A stretch of 64,000 nucleotides of DNA from Nilaparvata lugens (GCF_014356525.2 NC_052518.1:100188767-100252766), one strand, 5' to 3'; numbered from the stretch's first letter, positions 1 through 12,105 are shown. Notes: a model not told the origin generated them from the sequence alone. Made by a program: numbers and translations.

Positions 1-215
1 ATTGAAATGATTTCGACCCACGCCAAGTGGGCGATTCCATCCAGAAGATTCGCTGTAATAATCAATGTAAGCTAATATCAACAACCCGGGCAGAGTTTCA
101 GAGCAAATCCTGGCTGATAGCGAGATTACTGTGATTACACAGCATTTAAACAGAGATTTATCCTTGTATCTGAAAATTTAGTTTGTGTCCTGTACAAACA
201 ATGTGTTTTATAAGA

Positions 216-841
216 ACAATGCATCAGTTATTATAATAGTGGCGGATTAACGGGAACAACATGGAAATTTCCAACACCAACCCGTAACATTATTTTCGAA
301 ATCATTCTAACAGAAGAAGATAACATAAAGATAACAGATAATGTTGATTTTAACATAATATCTAGAAAATTATGTTTCGAACTCACATCATCTACAAAGA
401 AAAACCTACACACCTCTCTCGACTACCAGCGAACTGATCAATATTTTCATTTTTCTTTCTTATTAATTTACTTTCTGATTGTGGTAAACAATTGATTTTC
501 AATGAGGCTTGTTTTGGCATAAAGCTGTAAGCCTCTATATGTTATAATTTTTCTATTGATGTAAATAAATAAATGACAAAAAATTGACTACTTTTTTAGG
601 AAATTCATTTTCAATTCTCAACAAGGATAAACCGTGATAAATTCATGGTATTGCGCAATATTGTTTCTCTATAATTACAAAATATAGAGGCTTACAGCTT
701 TATGCCAAAACAAGCCTCATTGAAAATCAATTGTTTACCACAATCAGAAAGTAAATTAATAAGAAAGAAAAATGAAAATATTGATCAGTTTTAGTTTTCA
801 AGAAGAAAAGTTGTGCTTACAATACCATACAATGCATCAGT
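216..841 (-). mobile_element. Hairpin retro-element with long palindrome, Penelope-like (inferred)
   Basis: A perfect 13-bp direct repeat, ACAATGCATCAGT, flanks the element (216-228 and 829-841) and looks like a target-site duplication. Inside are two near-perfect 109-bp inverted arms (432-540 and 682-790) around a 141-nt spacer. A 38-nt tail lies between the right arm and the right duplication. On the minus strand, 374-394 reads TAGATGA, nine bases, then GAAAC. This resembles a decayed hammerhead core, but it lies beyond the palindrome, not in its loop. The long duplication argues against a cut-and-paste transposon and for reverse-transcription-based insertion. Assignment to the Penelope-like class is inference from architecture shared with the hairpins at 24.2, 30.6, 33.5 and 44.7 kb. 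No protein is encoded. Confidence 0.6.
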
Positions 842-1139
842 CGTCATGGAAGTAGTAAAAATGATATTCCATACAAAAATTGATAAGGCTAAGGCTACAT
901 GAATGTTTAATTATAGAAAATTACTGATACCCTTTCATTATATTTGATATAAAACACCATTTGTTTCGGTGATAAAAATGCTAAAAGTGGTGTTTCATTT
1001 GAAATACAGAGTGTTTCAGAGTAACAGGAAATTTTGAAAGTTGAAAATTTCAAGAAAAACAAATCTTTAAATAAAGTTTTTCATATCATTCAATGGTAAA
1101 AATAAAGCCATTTTAGAATAAATAATACCGTAACATTTA

Positions 1140-1244
1140 TTATTTGAAGATGACATCTTGCAGGTGAGTTCCTTTTCTACGCAAGCATTCCTGTAGTCTC
1201 TTCATCACATTGTCCATGGTTTGACGTAACATTACAACTGGAAT
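1140..1244 (-). pseudogene. Transposase C-terminal fragment, left arm
   Basis: The minus strand is open for 35 codons to a TAA at 1140-1142. It contains MDNVMKRLQECLRRKG followed by a hydrophobic end. This resembles the extreme C-terminus of insect mariner-like DDE transposases, which often end in a helix plus a short G-x-H/Y-L/I tail. Only the tail survives and no catalytic residue is present. It mirrors the fragment in the other arm. Confidence 0.55.
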
Positions 1245-1317
1245 TTGAATTCGCTTCTCGAATCTTGGCTTTCAATTCTTGATTCATTGAAAGCCAAGAT
1301 TCGAGAAGCGATTTCAA

Positions 1318-1429
1318 ATTCCAGTTGTAATGTTACGTCAAACCATGCATGGACAATGTGATGAAGAGACTACAGGAGTGTTTGCGTAGAAAAGGAACTT
1401 ACCTGCAAGATGTCATCTTCAACAAATAA
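1318..1429 (+). pseudogene. Transposase C-terminal fragment, right arm
   Basis: This is the mirror copy of the left-arm fragment. A 4-nt duplication (CATG) near 1350 shifts the frame relative to the left arm. After it the reading frame again gives MDNVMKRLQECLRRKG and runs to TAA at 1427-1429. It is non-functional. Confidence 0.5.
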
Positions 1430-1680
1430 ATGTTGCGGTATTATTTATTCTAAAATGGCATTATTTTTACTATTGAATGATATTAAAAACTTTATTCAAG
1501 GATTTGTTTTTCTTGAAATTATTCAACTTTCAAAATTTCCCGTTTCTCTAAAACACTGTATAATAGCTATGTTATGTAGCTATGTTATCATTTAAGATGA
1601 TTTGTAAAACTGTAATTTTGTAACCATGTTACCATAGGCGACAAGTCTAGTAACGATTGTAAAATAAAATCTATAAATCT

Positions 1681-2200
1681 ATAATATGAGGGTACTGGTT
1701 TTCATCCTATAATTTTCAACAAACTAATAAAATGTGTAGACAAATATTTCGAACTGATTCGAAGTTTTTTTTTATAAGACAATGAATTCCAAATAATCTA
1801 TTATTGTGTATATGATAATAAGCAATGAATTCCGCTTAATTGACAACAAGCGTGGAATAGTCATTATTTGTCAATTTTACGAATTCTATTGAATTCGAAA
1901 TTTAAAAAGGGTTGTCTGTAAGATTAGAATGCTATTAGTCGTGTTTCATTTGAAATATAATAATATGAGGGTACTGGTGATTTCCTATAATTTTCAACAA
2001 ATTAATAAAATGTGTAGACAGATATTTCAAACTGCTTAGAAGTGTTTTTTTATAAGGCAATGAATTCCGAATAATCCTATTATTATGTATGATAATAGAC
2101 AATTAATTTCGCTTGATCGACATCAAGCATGGAATAGTCATTATTTGTCAATTTTACGAATTCTTTTAAAATCGAAATTTGAACAGGGTTGTCTGTAAGG
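1681..2200. repeat. Direct duplication, about 240 bp
   Basis: About 240 bp starting ATAATATGAGGGTACTGG at 1681 recurs from 1958 with scattered changes. Both copies contain a segment with TGTCAATTTTACGAATTC and end near GGGTTGTCTGTAAG. There is no coding potential. Confidence 0.75.
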
Positions 2201-2276
2201 TTAATAAGTGCTGAAATGACTAAGCAGGCAGAGTAAAATTTGTGATATACCATACACGAATTTAATACATAAACCA

Positions 2277-2396
2277 TGTTATTATTTATCAAAATTTGGG
2301 AAGAGAATAGTTTTGGGCTATGCCTGTTGTTCTCTCCCGATCATATTCATATGATTTGTAATTGTATCAACAAATAAATAAATAGATAAATAAACT
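2277..2396 (+). repeat. Retroposon 3'-end repeat with AAATA tail
   Basis: The segment has the form TTATCAAAATTTGGGAA, AGTTTTGGGCTATGCC, TTGT, then an ATAAATAAATA tail. The same sequence occurs at 12163-12290 and 19563-19665 with the same kind of tail. This is typical of truncated LINE or SINE 3' ends. Confidence 0.6.
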
Positions 2397-2440
2397 AGGT
2401 GCAACTATTGCCTGTATAATAGTTTGTAGCTAACTATGTT

Positions 2441-2643
2441 GGGATACATCTATACCGACAATGAATTGGCATTTTTTATTTCAATCACCTGGGATACATT
2501 CATACCGACAATGAATTGGTATTTTTTATTTCAATCACCTTGGGATACATTCATACCGAAAAATGAATTGACATTTTTTATTTCAATCACCTTGGGATAC
2601 ATTCATACCGAAAAATGAATTGACATTTTTTATTTCAATCACC
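2441..2643. repeat. Tandem repeat, about 51 bp x 4
   Basis: Units start with GGGATACAT at 2441, 2491, 2542 and 2594 and end in TTTCAATCACC. Open frames across it only reflect the repeat. Confidence 0.85.
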
Positions 2644-3339
2644 AACAGAAAATGTGTTCAAACTTACGCGCCGCGCTTCGCAGGAACATTTTTGTAACAA
2701 CGATTCACCACTTTTGATGGGCGCTGTTTCTTTCGAGCCATTGACGAACACTTCCCTTCGCTCCACGGATAGAATATTAAACTACTACCAAGTTTGTTTG
2801 CGAACACGCGTGTCACCTCGTCACTCGTCAATACTTGATTGAACGTTTCTGAGGTTAGCTGTCGGCACTACAGCTATGACATTTAGTTCACTTGAGTGTT
2901 TTTTTTCATAATCAAGATTGTAGGGGATGACATCAAGCGTAGAATTGTCATTATTTGTCAAATTGTACCCAGTTTTTTAAATGGACAGGAGGATTTAGCA
3001 TATCTGATCGTGTCGTGTGGGATAGGGAGGAAGGGTTGATTTAAAGGACACATCAGAACACAACAAACCGTATTCACATTGCATGATCGATAGTCAAGTC
3101 ATCATAATCAGAGACAGTACAATACAACACTACAATAATGTGGTTATAATGATAATTATTCCCAATACGCAAAGCGTGAATGTAATCAGATCAGATGCAA
3201 ATGCCTCGGTTTATGTGTGGCTAAGGAAATGTCTATTTGTAAATAAACCGTGAATAGCGTTACAGATAAGTTGCTCATTTCTATGTCATTCAACCGTCGA
3301 ATCGATCACCTCTCACTAGTTCATTTACTCTATCCATTC

Positions 3340-3710
3340 TCTGTTACTTGTATTAATCTTGACTATTTTATTGTTGACAAAAATCTCGTCATGAATTCAT
3401 CTATTAGGCTACTTGTATTAATCTCAACTAGTTTATCGTTTACAAAAGTCTCTTCATGAATTCATTCATCTATTACTTGTATTAATCTCAACTATTTTAT
3501 CATTTACAAAAATCTCTTCATGAATTCATTCATCTATTACTTGTATTAATCTCAACTATTTTATCGTTTACAAAAATCTCTTCATGAATTCATTCATCTA
3601 TTACTTGTATTAGTCTCAACTATTTTATCGTTTACAAAACCTCTTCATGAATTCATCTATTACTTGCATTAATCTCAATCGTTTACAAAAATCTCTTCAT
3701 GAAAAACAGG
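3340..3710. repeat. Tandem repeat, about 63 bp x 5-6
   Basis: Units contain TTACTTGTATTAATCTCAAC, then TTTATCGTTTACAAAA, then CTCTTCATGAATTCA. They repeat about five to six times with small length changes. Confidence 0.8.
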
Positions 3711-4129
3711 ATTTTCTTTTGGTGGTACGTAGCCTACTCCTCTACAAAAATTATATTCTATACCTTAGCCCCTATCATCATCTCTATCTTACCTACAGGT
3801 TTTCCCACTTCCACCTCCAGAAGTAAACCTTGTAAAGATATAGAGAAGTGTAAGATAGGTAGATCGTAGACAGTATGAGATGGATCTTATTTATATAGAT
3901 CTTATAAACAAGATAAGATCTTGTTTTTATCAAAGGCATGTTTTCCAGTGCTTGACCTCTTGACCGTCTATCATCAACATTGGACCAATTTCAGATGCAA
4001 TTTGTCAACAGCTGATTATTTCCAACTGTAATCCAATAATAATATTTATAAACCTGTCGTGTTTGAAATTTTCTAAAGAGAAACTCTCAGTTCATTGGCA
4101 AGTGTGCAGAGTTCAATTGCCGCGTCAGT

Positions 4130-4480
4130 GAATGGCGTAGAGGAGGTGGAGGAGTAGTGAAGGAGGAGAATTGGCAACAGCGACCCAAAGACTACAGTGG
4201 ACAAACAGGAGGATAGAAGAGCACAATCTGGCAACACTGCACCCTACAAAGAACAATCTAAGTCCGTGGCCTTGATACACATGGTGGGGGGACAAAGATG
4301 GCTGCCGCGATCGCGCAAAGACCACCAATTCACAGAAACTCTGCTACGCAGCAGTCAGCCTCGGGCTCTCCTACTGGCAACTAGATGCACGTGTGTACTT
4401 GTACTATGCAGTGTGCACCTGTTTCACACACTTGCGTTTGCTGATTTGAGGGAAGCAGCATCTTGACCTTGAAGATGGTG
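4130..4480. other. GC-richer island, possible promoter or decayed element
   Basis: This stretch is clearly richer in G+C and CpG than its surroundings. It contains AAGATGGCTGCCGCG, which resembles a YY1/Pho site, and CACAATCTGGCAAC, a 14-mer also found in the island at 27.4 kb. No convincing coding frame is visible. It could be a promoter or part of an older repeat. Confidence 0.3.
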
Positions 4481-4674
4481 AAAAATCACACCTCACATTC
4501 ATCATACGCTTACTATAAATATTTTGCTTGTGGAAGAAACATGTAACCTTGTGGAGAACCATCAAGTTCAATCAAAGAAATGAGTCACTATCAATTAGAC
4601 TCAGCTGCATGCCTTCATTGAGGCAATCATGACTCATGAAGTAGTTCATTTCAAGTGTTCTACTAATTTCAGAC

Positions 4675-4734
4675 TCTCTTTTTCAATAATACTCGTGGAA
4701 AATAACTCTTTTTCAATAATACTCGTGGAAAATA
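4675..4734. repeat. Tandem duplication, 30 bp x 2
   Basis: A 30-bp unit containing TTTTTCAATAATACTCGTGG is exactly duplicated. Confidence 0.85.
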
Positions 4735-5590
4735 ATGTAGTCCAATTCAAGATCAGACAAAGTTTCTCTCTTCGTTCAACCACGGGAGTACCTAAGGATG
4801 AAGACAAGAATAAAAACCATATTTGAATAAGACATCTCCACCTTCTCGAAAGTCCTATCATCTATCAACGTAAACGTCGAAAAGATGAAGAAAAATTGAA
4901 TTCAAGACAGTGAGACAAATTCAAGGCATCTGAAATCCACAAATATACATGAGCAACAAAATTATTTGCATATCTACCTCAATGATACTTGGGAGGTTCA
5001 GATTGGGGATTTTGAATTTGATTCAGATTATTCAAGATAATCCAGTAGTCTACTCAATTCTTGATTTGGATAACACTGAATCAGGACGAAATCTACCATC
5101 AAAGACAATAATGATTTGGTAATTTCTATCAAGTTTGTTTTTTTTGTCATGAAATTGTATTTATTTTATTCAAGTCCAAACTAGAATTACATTTATATTC
5201 TTATTGAAAAGTGAACTATGACAATACCTGCTTTTGAGAACATGCATTAGAGATAAATAATTTCGTTTTTTGTCAAGTCGATCGTATTTTTCACGTTTGG
5301 GCCATTACAAATCCCCATTTTGATAACATTTTAACTGTGTGAACGCATATCTAAAAGCAATATATAGAATCGAAAACGGTGATCAACTATTGTAGGCTAA
5401 ATAGTGGCCAAGTGCTGGAGTGGACATTATAGTCCAAACTTCGCCAAGTCATCAAATGAAAAAGTTATTGTATCATGTTTCTTGTAGGCTACATCACTAC
5501 AGTTTCCAAAAAGAGAAAACAAAACAATGCTTGTTTTGTTTTCACTCTATTATTCTACAATACTGTATTTAATGCTGGATGGTGTTATAT

Positions 5591-5811
5591 ATAGTGAGGT
5601 CCACGTTATAATGGCAGTGGATAAAGATAGAAGAATAGCTATACCGATTCTCTGCATAAATCAATTATTATACTTCTACACTGTCAAAAACATAATTGGC
5701 ATCGTTGTGGACCTAGAAAAGGATGGTACCACCGACTTTGTCGAATGATAAACTAGGATAGCAAAACCAAAGTTGATCAAATACTGTCATTATAACTTGG
5801 ACCGCACTATA
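5591..5811. mobile_element. Short DNA element, TAGTGAGGTCCACG family, short form
   Basis: Terminal inverted repeats begin TATAGTGAGGTCCACGTTAT and close with the complementary CACTATA. The length is about 220 bp. The interior matches copies at 35.2, 52.0 and 52.6 kb, read in the opposite direction. It is non-coding and non-autonomous (MITE-like). Nested copies elsewhere suggest TA target duplications. Confidence 0.85.
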
Positions 5812-7130
5812 GGTAAAATCTCTAGTAACAAATAACTAAAATAATATATAACTCAGATGGGAATGCAGTCCATGGATTGGAGAACTCCAATATTAACGTC
5901 ACATGAAGATTGACATGTAGAAAGATTCATTGTGGGGCAAGTAGTAAGAAAGAGACAATCTGTGCGAATATAAGGGGGTCCAAGCTCCTCCAAAATAAAT
6001 TGTGAACTAATTAGAAAAATATTTACAAAATCAGATGTTATACTACAGGGCTACATCAGTAATGTTTCCAGACCCAGCTAAATCCTAGTTTCGGCGGGTT
6101 AGGAAAACGTTGGTGGGGGGAGGGGTGATTTTTGGAAACCTCCCACATGCAAATATTTTCAATCAACGCTACTGGCAGCTAAACATAATTATTACAGTAC
6201 AAGGATCGCGCATGCGTGAAGTGACAAGGACAGCACTTCACCTCTGTTCTTTGTTTCACTCTAGAAATTGGCGTTTGTCACCATGACACTATTGAAATTT
6301 ACTAGGTAAATAAATAACAGTACAGACAGAAGTGACAGGCCGACACAAAAGGCCCTTCAACTACAGTGAGAGACTGACATTATAGTCAGTGGAAATGACA
6401 GGACTAGGGGTTGCCGATTCTCTATTATCACCGCCTTTTATATTAGAAATCTGTCAATCAAGTATGCATTTCTCTTTTAAAGGGCTACTACAATTTATTG
6501 ATAGGTTGAAATTAAAATTCTCAACAACCCTTTTGAAATGTTTCATTTATTCACAATCACAAGTTTGTACCTATTTCAAAAGGGAACTTGAGAGTTTCTA
6601 TTTCATTCTGTGTTTATCTGTATTCCTGTATATCTAATGTTATATTAACAGCTGATTCTAGTTAACAATGATCAACTTTATCTAAAAATATTTTATTAGT
6701 CAAGAAAATATATTATCTCGCGAATTAAAAATTGTTATAATTATTGATAACAAATATTTTGGTGGTTCAATATGTTTCTTCATTGTGCACAGACGATTTG
6801 GCAACAGTGCGGAGGTAGAAAATGATGGAGCTACAGTATTGTCAAACAACAGACAAGGATGCAAACCAAATCAGTTGGTGACTTTACAACGTGAATATCG
6901 CTATAGGGTGACAAGACGTCATGAGTTTCATAGATTTGGCCTGTGAAAGGACAAACCTCTTGTTCTGTTTGTAATAGTCATCTTCATAACAGTCTTATAT
7001 TCCCCAAATAACGGAAAATTTTAATGTTCCATTAATACAAGGTCCTATCTTGCAATCTTCATTTAAACTTTCTCCCAACATATTAGTCCACTGCCTGTGG
7101 GGAGGAACAGTTGTAACTTATCAATAATAA
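5812..7130. other. No gene seen
   Basis: This is AT-rich sequence with a G-rich tract near 6115-6127 and short TTGGCAACAGTG-like motifs that resemble interiors of nearby DNA elements. No coding region can be supported. Confidence 0.5.
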
Positions 7131-7750
7131 TCTAGATTATGATGAAGAAAGAACTGGCTTATACACGTATGGGATAGGAAATTCACGAATGACTCATCAT
7201 CACGTCTGAACTACTGGACTGATTAGCTTGAAATTTTGCACATCCTATTATATTAAGCGAGCAATTTCTGTATGTCTGTTTATATTTTTATATCTGGTTA
7301 GTTATGTTCAACGGATCTCGAAAACGGCTCTAAGGATTTTCACAAAATTTGGAACATAGTAGGTTTATGATATAAAAATTCGATTGCAGTAGGTCTCATC
7401 CTTGGGGAAACGACATTAAAAGGATAATTCATCCTTGGCTGAAACAGCTGAGACTTTCGTCGTCTGTGGACAGTAAAAAGTGAGCGAGTGATTCTGTGGA
7501 AAATCAAAATATCGCATCCCCGAAATTCATAATCTGACGTATAGCCAGCTGTAAAATATAAACACAATCATTTTAGAGAATTGTGTTCTGTTTATCAATA
7601 AATAAATATAACGAGCGAAGCTCTGCCCCGATATTAGATTTTAATTTACCGAGGTTGGATATAGGTCTATTTTCAATTCTTCAAGATTTCATTAAGTCAA
7701 GTTTTCAGTTTGTCAAGTTTGACCCTCGCGGAGCACGGGTTAACTACTAG
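7131..7750 (+). mobile_element. Helitron-like non-autonomous element
   Basis: It starts TCTAGATTATGATGAAG and ends GCGGAGCACGGGTTAACTACTAG followed by T, with 3' CTAG as in Helitrons (written here in parts; the last bases are ACTAG). The interior shares long stretches with 18986-19692 (for example TTCAACGGATCTCGAAAACG) and its ends match 20561-21375. It has no terminal inverted repeats or target duplication. It encodes no Rep/helicase. Confidence 0.65.
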
Positions 7751-8112
7751 TCGATAATACTGTAATTGATCAAAAATCTATTCTGCGGAATGAACTGTAA
7801 CATACAAAGAACATTGTTTCATAGAAAGTTTTTATTCATTCAACCGAAAAAGTGACGATTTCATTATTTTAAATTAAAACCTTCCTTGAAATATAAATCC
7901 TTCCTTGAATTTTGACTATAAAAACTGTCAGAAACCTGCCTCCTCACACGGAAGTCAACTTGTATCGATATTTACTTTAGTAATTTTTACTCTAATTTCA
8001 ATTTTTTATTTTCCGATTCTTACTTTAATTCAGTTACAGTTACCGAACTTCTAACCCTACGAGGCCTGTAAGGATCCATTAGAAAAACACTAAAAGAAGA
8101 TAGGTAAGTGGA

Positions 8113-8481
8113 GGGAGTTTTAATGCAGTTTCAAGAAGACTTGTCGCAAATTGTAAAAAAAATTGTGAATTGAACAGTCTGTGTTTCCATAAACATAGAG
8201 AGAGGGAGTAGATAGTAGATAAACGAATTCAAATAATCTTTGCATCTATGCATCACGTCATAGTTTCAAATATAAACTTTTCTTATTAGTATTGTTGAGA
8301 AATATGGATACCCTGTGAATGAAAAACGCGATGCTCATTCTAAATTTCATTCATAGGCACCCAGGAGTAGATAGTAGATGTGATAATGATAGTAGATAAA
8401 CGTAGAGGGAGTTTTAATGCAATTTCAAGAAAACTTGTCGCAAATTGTAAAAAAAATTGTGAATTAAAGAGTCAACGTTTC
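8113..8481. repeat. Pair of direct repeats, about 78 bp
   Basis: GAGGGAGTTTTAATGCA followed by TTCAAGAA.ACTTGTCGC occurs at about 8113-8190 and again at 8403-8481. Both copies have neighbouring TAGATAGTAGATAAACG motifs. Confidence 0.75.
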
Positions 8482-9000
8482 CCTTTCCAATCTATTATCA
8501 GTAGAAGCCCTCACAATACAAAAGAATAACCTTACAAAATACTTCACCTACAAACTCTCACTTTAGCAAATAAACACTTCTCAGAAAAGAAAGTGAAACT
8601 AGATTAGTCAGGTTCCATTCATAGTAGATTACTCATGTTTGTTTATGTTGATATAATATATTACTAAATGAAACCAGTTTCTTTCAGACAAAAGACAGCT
8701 GTCTCTTAGCGGGGGTTGACAGTTGACAAGGGTTGTCGATGGTTCATTCACAACAACTGGAAAAAAGTAGGCGTCTTCCTAATTCCAGGAAATCTATGAG
8801 TCAATAGTCTACGTACCTACAATGACTGAATAAACAATAGAGCTTCCACTATGCTCTATTTTCTATTCTATATTTAGCCACAGAGTAAAATGGATCCTTC
8901 TCTGAGTGGTATAGTATATCAAAGGTTTCTTTTGTAATTTTATTTACTTTCGTTTTAAAAATTATTAATTTTGATCCCATCAAAACCAAAATGTCTCATA

Positions 9001-9267
9001 AAATTTAGTTTTCAAAATTATTCAAAAAAAGCTAAACTCATTTCATCTCAGATCAAAACCGTTTTTCACAAATTCAATTTGTTTGATTTCTCAAAATTTG
9101 TCACAAACAAAACTGTTTGCAATTCTATGATGTAATTAAATTTAGTTTTCAAAATTATTCAAAAAAAGGTAAACTCATCAGATCAAAACTGTTTTTCACA
9201 AATTTAATTTGTTTGATTTCTCAAATTTTGTCACAAACAAAATTGTTTGTAATTCTATGATGTCATT
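9001..9267. repeat. Tandem duplication, about 133 bp x 2
   Basis: AAATTTAGTTTTCAAAATTA starts both copies (9001 and 9137). They share CACAAATTTAATTTGTTTG-type sequence and end at TTCTATGATGT. Confidence 0.85.
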
Positions 9268-9615
9268 ATTATTGTGAATGGTTCCCTTGATTGTCACAAA
9301 GTATATGTTGACAGAATATTGTTATCCAAGACATCAAAACTTGCCACATTATGCTACACACACAGATTTTGCTATTAAATATAATATTATGTTGGAAAGT
9401 ACGAAGGAGGATTCTACCTGGCTGATGGTTGGTCATAAATTATTTTCGTGAGGGTGCTAATGAGGAGCGCATCAAATTTCCCAATCTATTAGAGAATATT
9501 TCAAATCCATATTATTTTAAAAAATTTAAAAACTGAATCTGATCACATGAAATCTCAAATAGCCTGATGAGAGCTATATTCAATTTATTCATGCCAAAAC
9601 ATACAACAATACTGT

Positions 9616-9850
9616 AATGATTGACCGATCGCAGTGAGGTCTATTTTTTAATTTGGACTTTCTTTCGTATGTCTGTATGTTTAAACACATTCACGGCCAA
9701 ACGCGTTGATAGAATTCTATGAGATTTGGCAGGAATATTCATTTTCAACTGCAGGTCGATGTTTACAGAAGGTTTTTTTGAAATTTTTCATTTCAAGGAT
9801 AATATGAAAGGAAAAGGGATTTCCCAAATACCTCATCATCTTGTACTCTA
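9616..9850 (+). repeat. Dispersed repeat, GACC(G)AGCG..GTGAGGTCT family
   Basis: The segment begins TTGACCGATCGCAGTGAGGT and runs through CACGGCCAAACGCG to a region containing GGATAATATGAAAGG. Diverged copies lie in the opposite orientation at 11395-11580 and 40545-40770. It is non-coding. Confidence 0.6.
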
Positions 9851-9906
9851 AGATTTTGTCATTGACTTACATCAATAGATTCTATTCTGGAATCGCAATG
9901 CGGTTA

Positions 9907-9908
<2 letters not shown>

Positions 9909-9955
<47 letters not shown>

Positions 9956-9975
9956 AAATAAATAAATAAATAAAT
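9909..9975. repeat. (AAAT)n microsatellite
   Basis: AAAT repeats run for about 65 bp with one slip. It may be the tail of a retroposon. Confidence 0.9.
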
Positions 9976-10440
9976 ATAATTTTATTGCAGCTCAACATTA
10001 CAATAGTTATGTACAACGTTAGAAATTATTGTTTAGCAAACATAGTCAACCTATATTAAAACATGGAGGGTTAAGATTAATAGAAAAGGATATTTTGCTT
10101 AAACTGAAGACGTACAAATCAAGAACAAGTAAATGTGGAGACTTACGTTTCAAGCTATGTTGTAAACAGAGAGCGAAAGCCTATATACGGTACTCAATTT
10201 CTAATATGTTTGTTGATTTTAGGATTTGATTTTCATTCCAATTATAATAGATCCACTTGCATAATTATTTAAATTAGATTGAAATGGAAAATTGAGATGA
10301 TATTTGAATCTTTTTTATCAACAAGTCGATTCTTGAAATATCATTCTCATCCTATAGGATTATAAATTCAATCTAAATCTTGATTAATGAAGTCACTGCG
10401 TAATCACGTGTTTCCTATGGTTAGCGAAAGGTTATTTATA

Positions 10441-11357
10441 CAGAGTGAGTCATATGTAAGGGAACCCTTCAATAAGTTGGAAACTGTTGTAGATATGATA
10501 CTGTAACTTTCAGGAAAAGTTATTGGTCAGATGCTCTACCTTTTGACGTACAACTGAATTTCAACCCCTCATTGGGGGGTGAATTAGGGGTTGTAACTCG
10601 AATATTTTTAAATGTAAACAAACATACATTGTGTGGAACATCATTCTAAAGGCCTCTTTAAAACAAGAAAGATGGCATCAATAAAAATGCACTATGATAC
10701 TTGTATCCAAAATGGCGGCTGATTGAAGTTTTAGTTTTTAAAGAAATGAGGGGTTGTAACTCAAATATTTTGAATGTAAACACCCATTGTGTTATACATA
10801 ATTTTAAAGGCTTTTTCTAAACTGGAAAAATTACATCAATAAACATTTTCTATGACACTTTTATCCAAAATGGCGGCTGATTGAACTTTTATCAACTATT
10901 TCTTTAAAAACTAAAACTTCAATCAGCCGCCATTTTGGATACAAATATCATAGAGCATTTTTATTGATGTCGTCTTTCTTGTTTTAGAAAGGTCTTGAAA
11001 ATTATGTACCACACAATCGGTGTTAACATTTATAATATTTGAGTTACAACCCCTCATTTCCTTAAAAACTAAAACTTTAATCAGCCGCCATTTTGGATAA
11101 AACTATCATAGAACATTCTAATTCATGTTATCTTTCTTGTTTTAAAAAGGCCTTTAAATTGATGTACCACACAATAGGTGTTCACATTCAAAATATTCGA
11201 GTTACAACCCCTAAGTCACCCCCTTATGAGGGGTTGAAAATCAATTGTACCTCAAAAGTTAGAGTATTTCATCAATAACTTATCCTGAAAGTTACAGTAT
11301 TATATCTTCTACAGTCTCCAACTTATTGACGGGTTCCCATACATATGACTCACTCTG
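10441..11357. mobile_element. Fold-back DNA element, 917 bp, TA-flanked
   Basis: The termini are CAGAGTGAGTCATATGTA and its complement, flanked by TA at 10439-10440 and 11358-11359. The element is largely self-complementary. Copies of an internal block with AAAATGGCGGC appear twice forward (near 10710 and 10868) and twice reversed (near 10923 and 11086). It is non-coding. Ends and target site fit a Tc1/mariner-type non-autonomous element. Confidence 0.75.
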
Positions 11358-11394
11358 TATAGTAAAACCACAGTATTTAACAGTTTCTTCTCTT

Positions 11395-11580
11395 TTCATC
11401 TTATCCTTAAAATTCATAATTTCAAAAAACGTTACACATACATGGACGCGTAATTCAGAAAGGATCATTCCAGTTAAATTTCACGAGATCTGTTGCTGCG
11501 TTTGGCTGAAAATACCTGACATCTATTACAGACAAAAGCAAATCCCATAGAATCAAAACGTAGACCTCACTACGCTCTTG
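11395..11580 (-). repeat. Dispersed repeat, same family as 9616-9850
   Basis: Read on the minus strand this diverged copy starts GAGCGTAGTGAGGTCTACG. It lies next to the end of the fold-back element. Confidence 0.5.
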
Positions 11581-11925
11581 ATAACTAATAATTAGCTATT
11601 CTACATTCTACTGTGGACATTCATGGAAAACTTGATGAACGGTTTCAAAAAACAATAATTCAATGGATACTATAACAATAAAATTGAGGAAAACTGTTCA
11701 AATGATTTCTGTTAAATTCTGACGATTCTGTCTCATCTTTATTTTTCTTCTCTCTTTTCGTATCTCTTACTCTCATTCTCCATTCTCACTCCACTCTCTC
11801 TTTCGAGGGCCGGCTGCACCCTAAATCTGCCCTCGATAGAAGCAGCAAGTTTATTCCATTCAATACTTTCTTCTTCTACTTCTTATTAATCAATTGCACA
11901 GCACAATATATTATTACTAAGATAG

Positions 11926-12105
11926 GAATGGATTTTGGTCCACTGCAATTTTGTCAAGACCATAAAAAGATAGTTTCTCACATAATGTTTCATGATCAAC
12001 TGAATCGAAGGCCTTAGACAAAAGGTATGCTAATCATGTTTCAAAAACTAAATCAATTAAATTTGATCTGATTGATGCGTGTGTTCAACCGTATTCTGAA
12101 TGCCC
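11926..12105 (-). pseudogene. Non-LTR retrotransposon reverse transcriptase fragment
   Basis: The minus strand gives KAFDSVDHETLCEKLSFYG, the conserved reverse-transcriptase block around the first catalytic aspartate (usually FLDLSKAFD.VDH) of insect Jockey/CR1-like LINEs. An in-frame TGA interrupts upstream sequence and a stop follows soon after. It is a short, dead fragment with no neighbouring RT blocks. Confidence 0.75.

Larger units (their letters stand above)
1007..1558. mobile_element. Fold-back DNA transposon remnant, Tc1/mariner type
   Basis: The element is almost one palindrome. Its arms (about 1007-1276 and 1286-1558) fold back around a loop of roughly 9 nt. The ends read CAG.GTGTTT inward from both sides and are flanked by TA (1005-1006 and 1559-1560), the Tc1/mariner target duplication. 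Both arms contain the same transposase C-terminal coding remnant, each ending at a stop codon. The element therefore looks like two copies of a transposon 3' end joined head to head. It is non-autonomous. Confidence 0.75.

Noticed and set aside
1..60. Minus-strand GTCGAAAT with CGCC/GGCG stem, resembling a hammerhead loop
   Set aside because: The CUGANGA half does not match and the window edge hides any palindrome.
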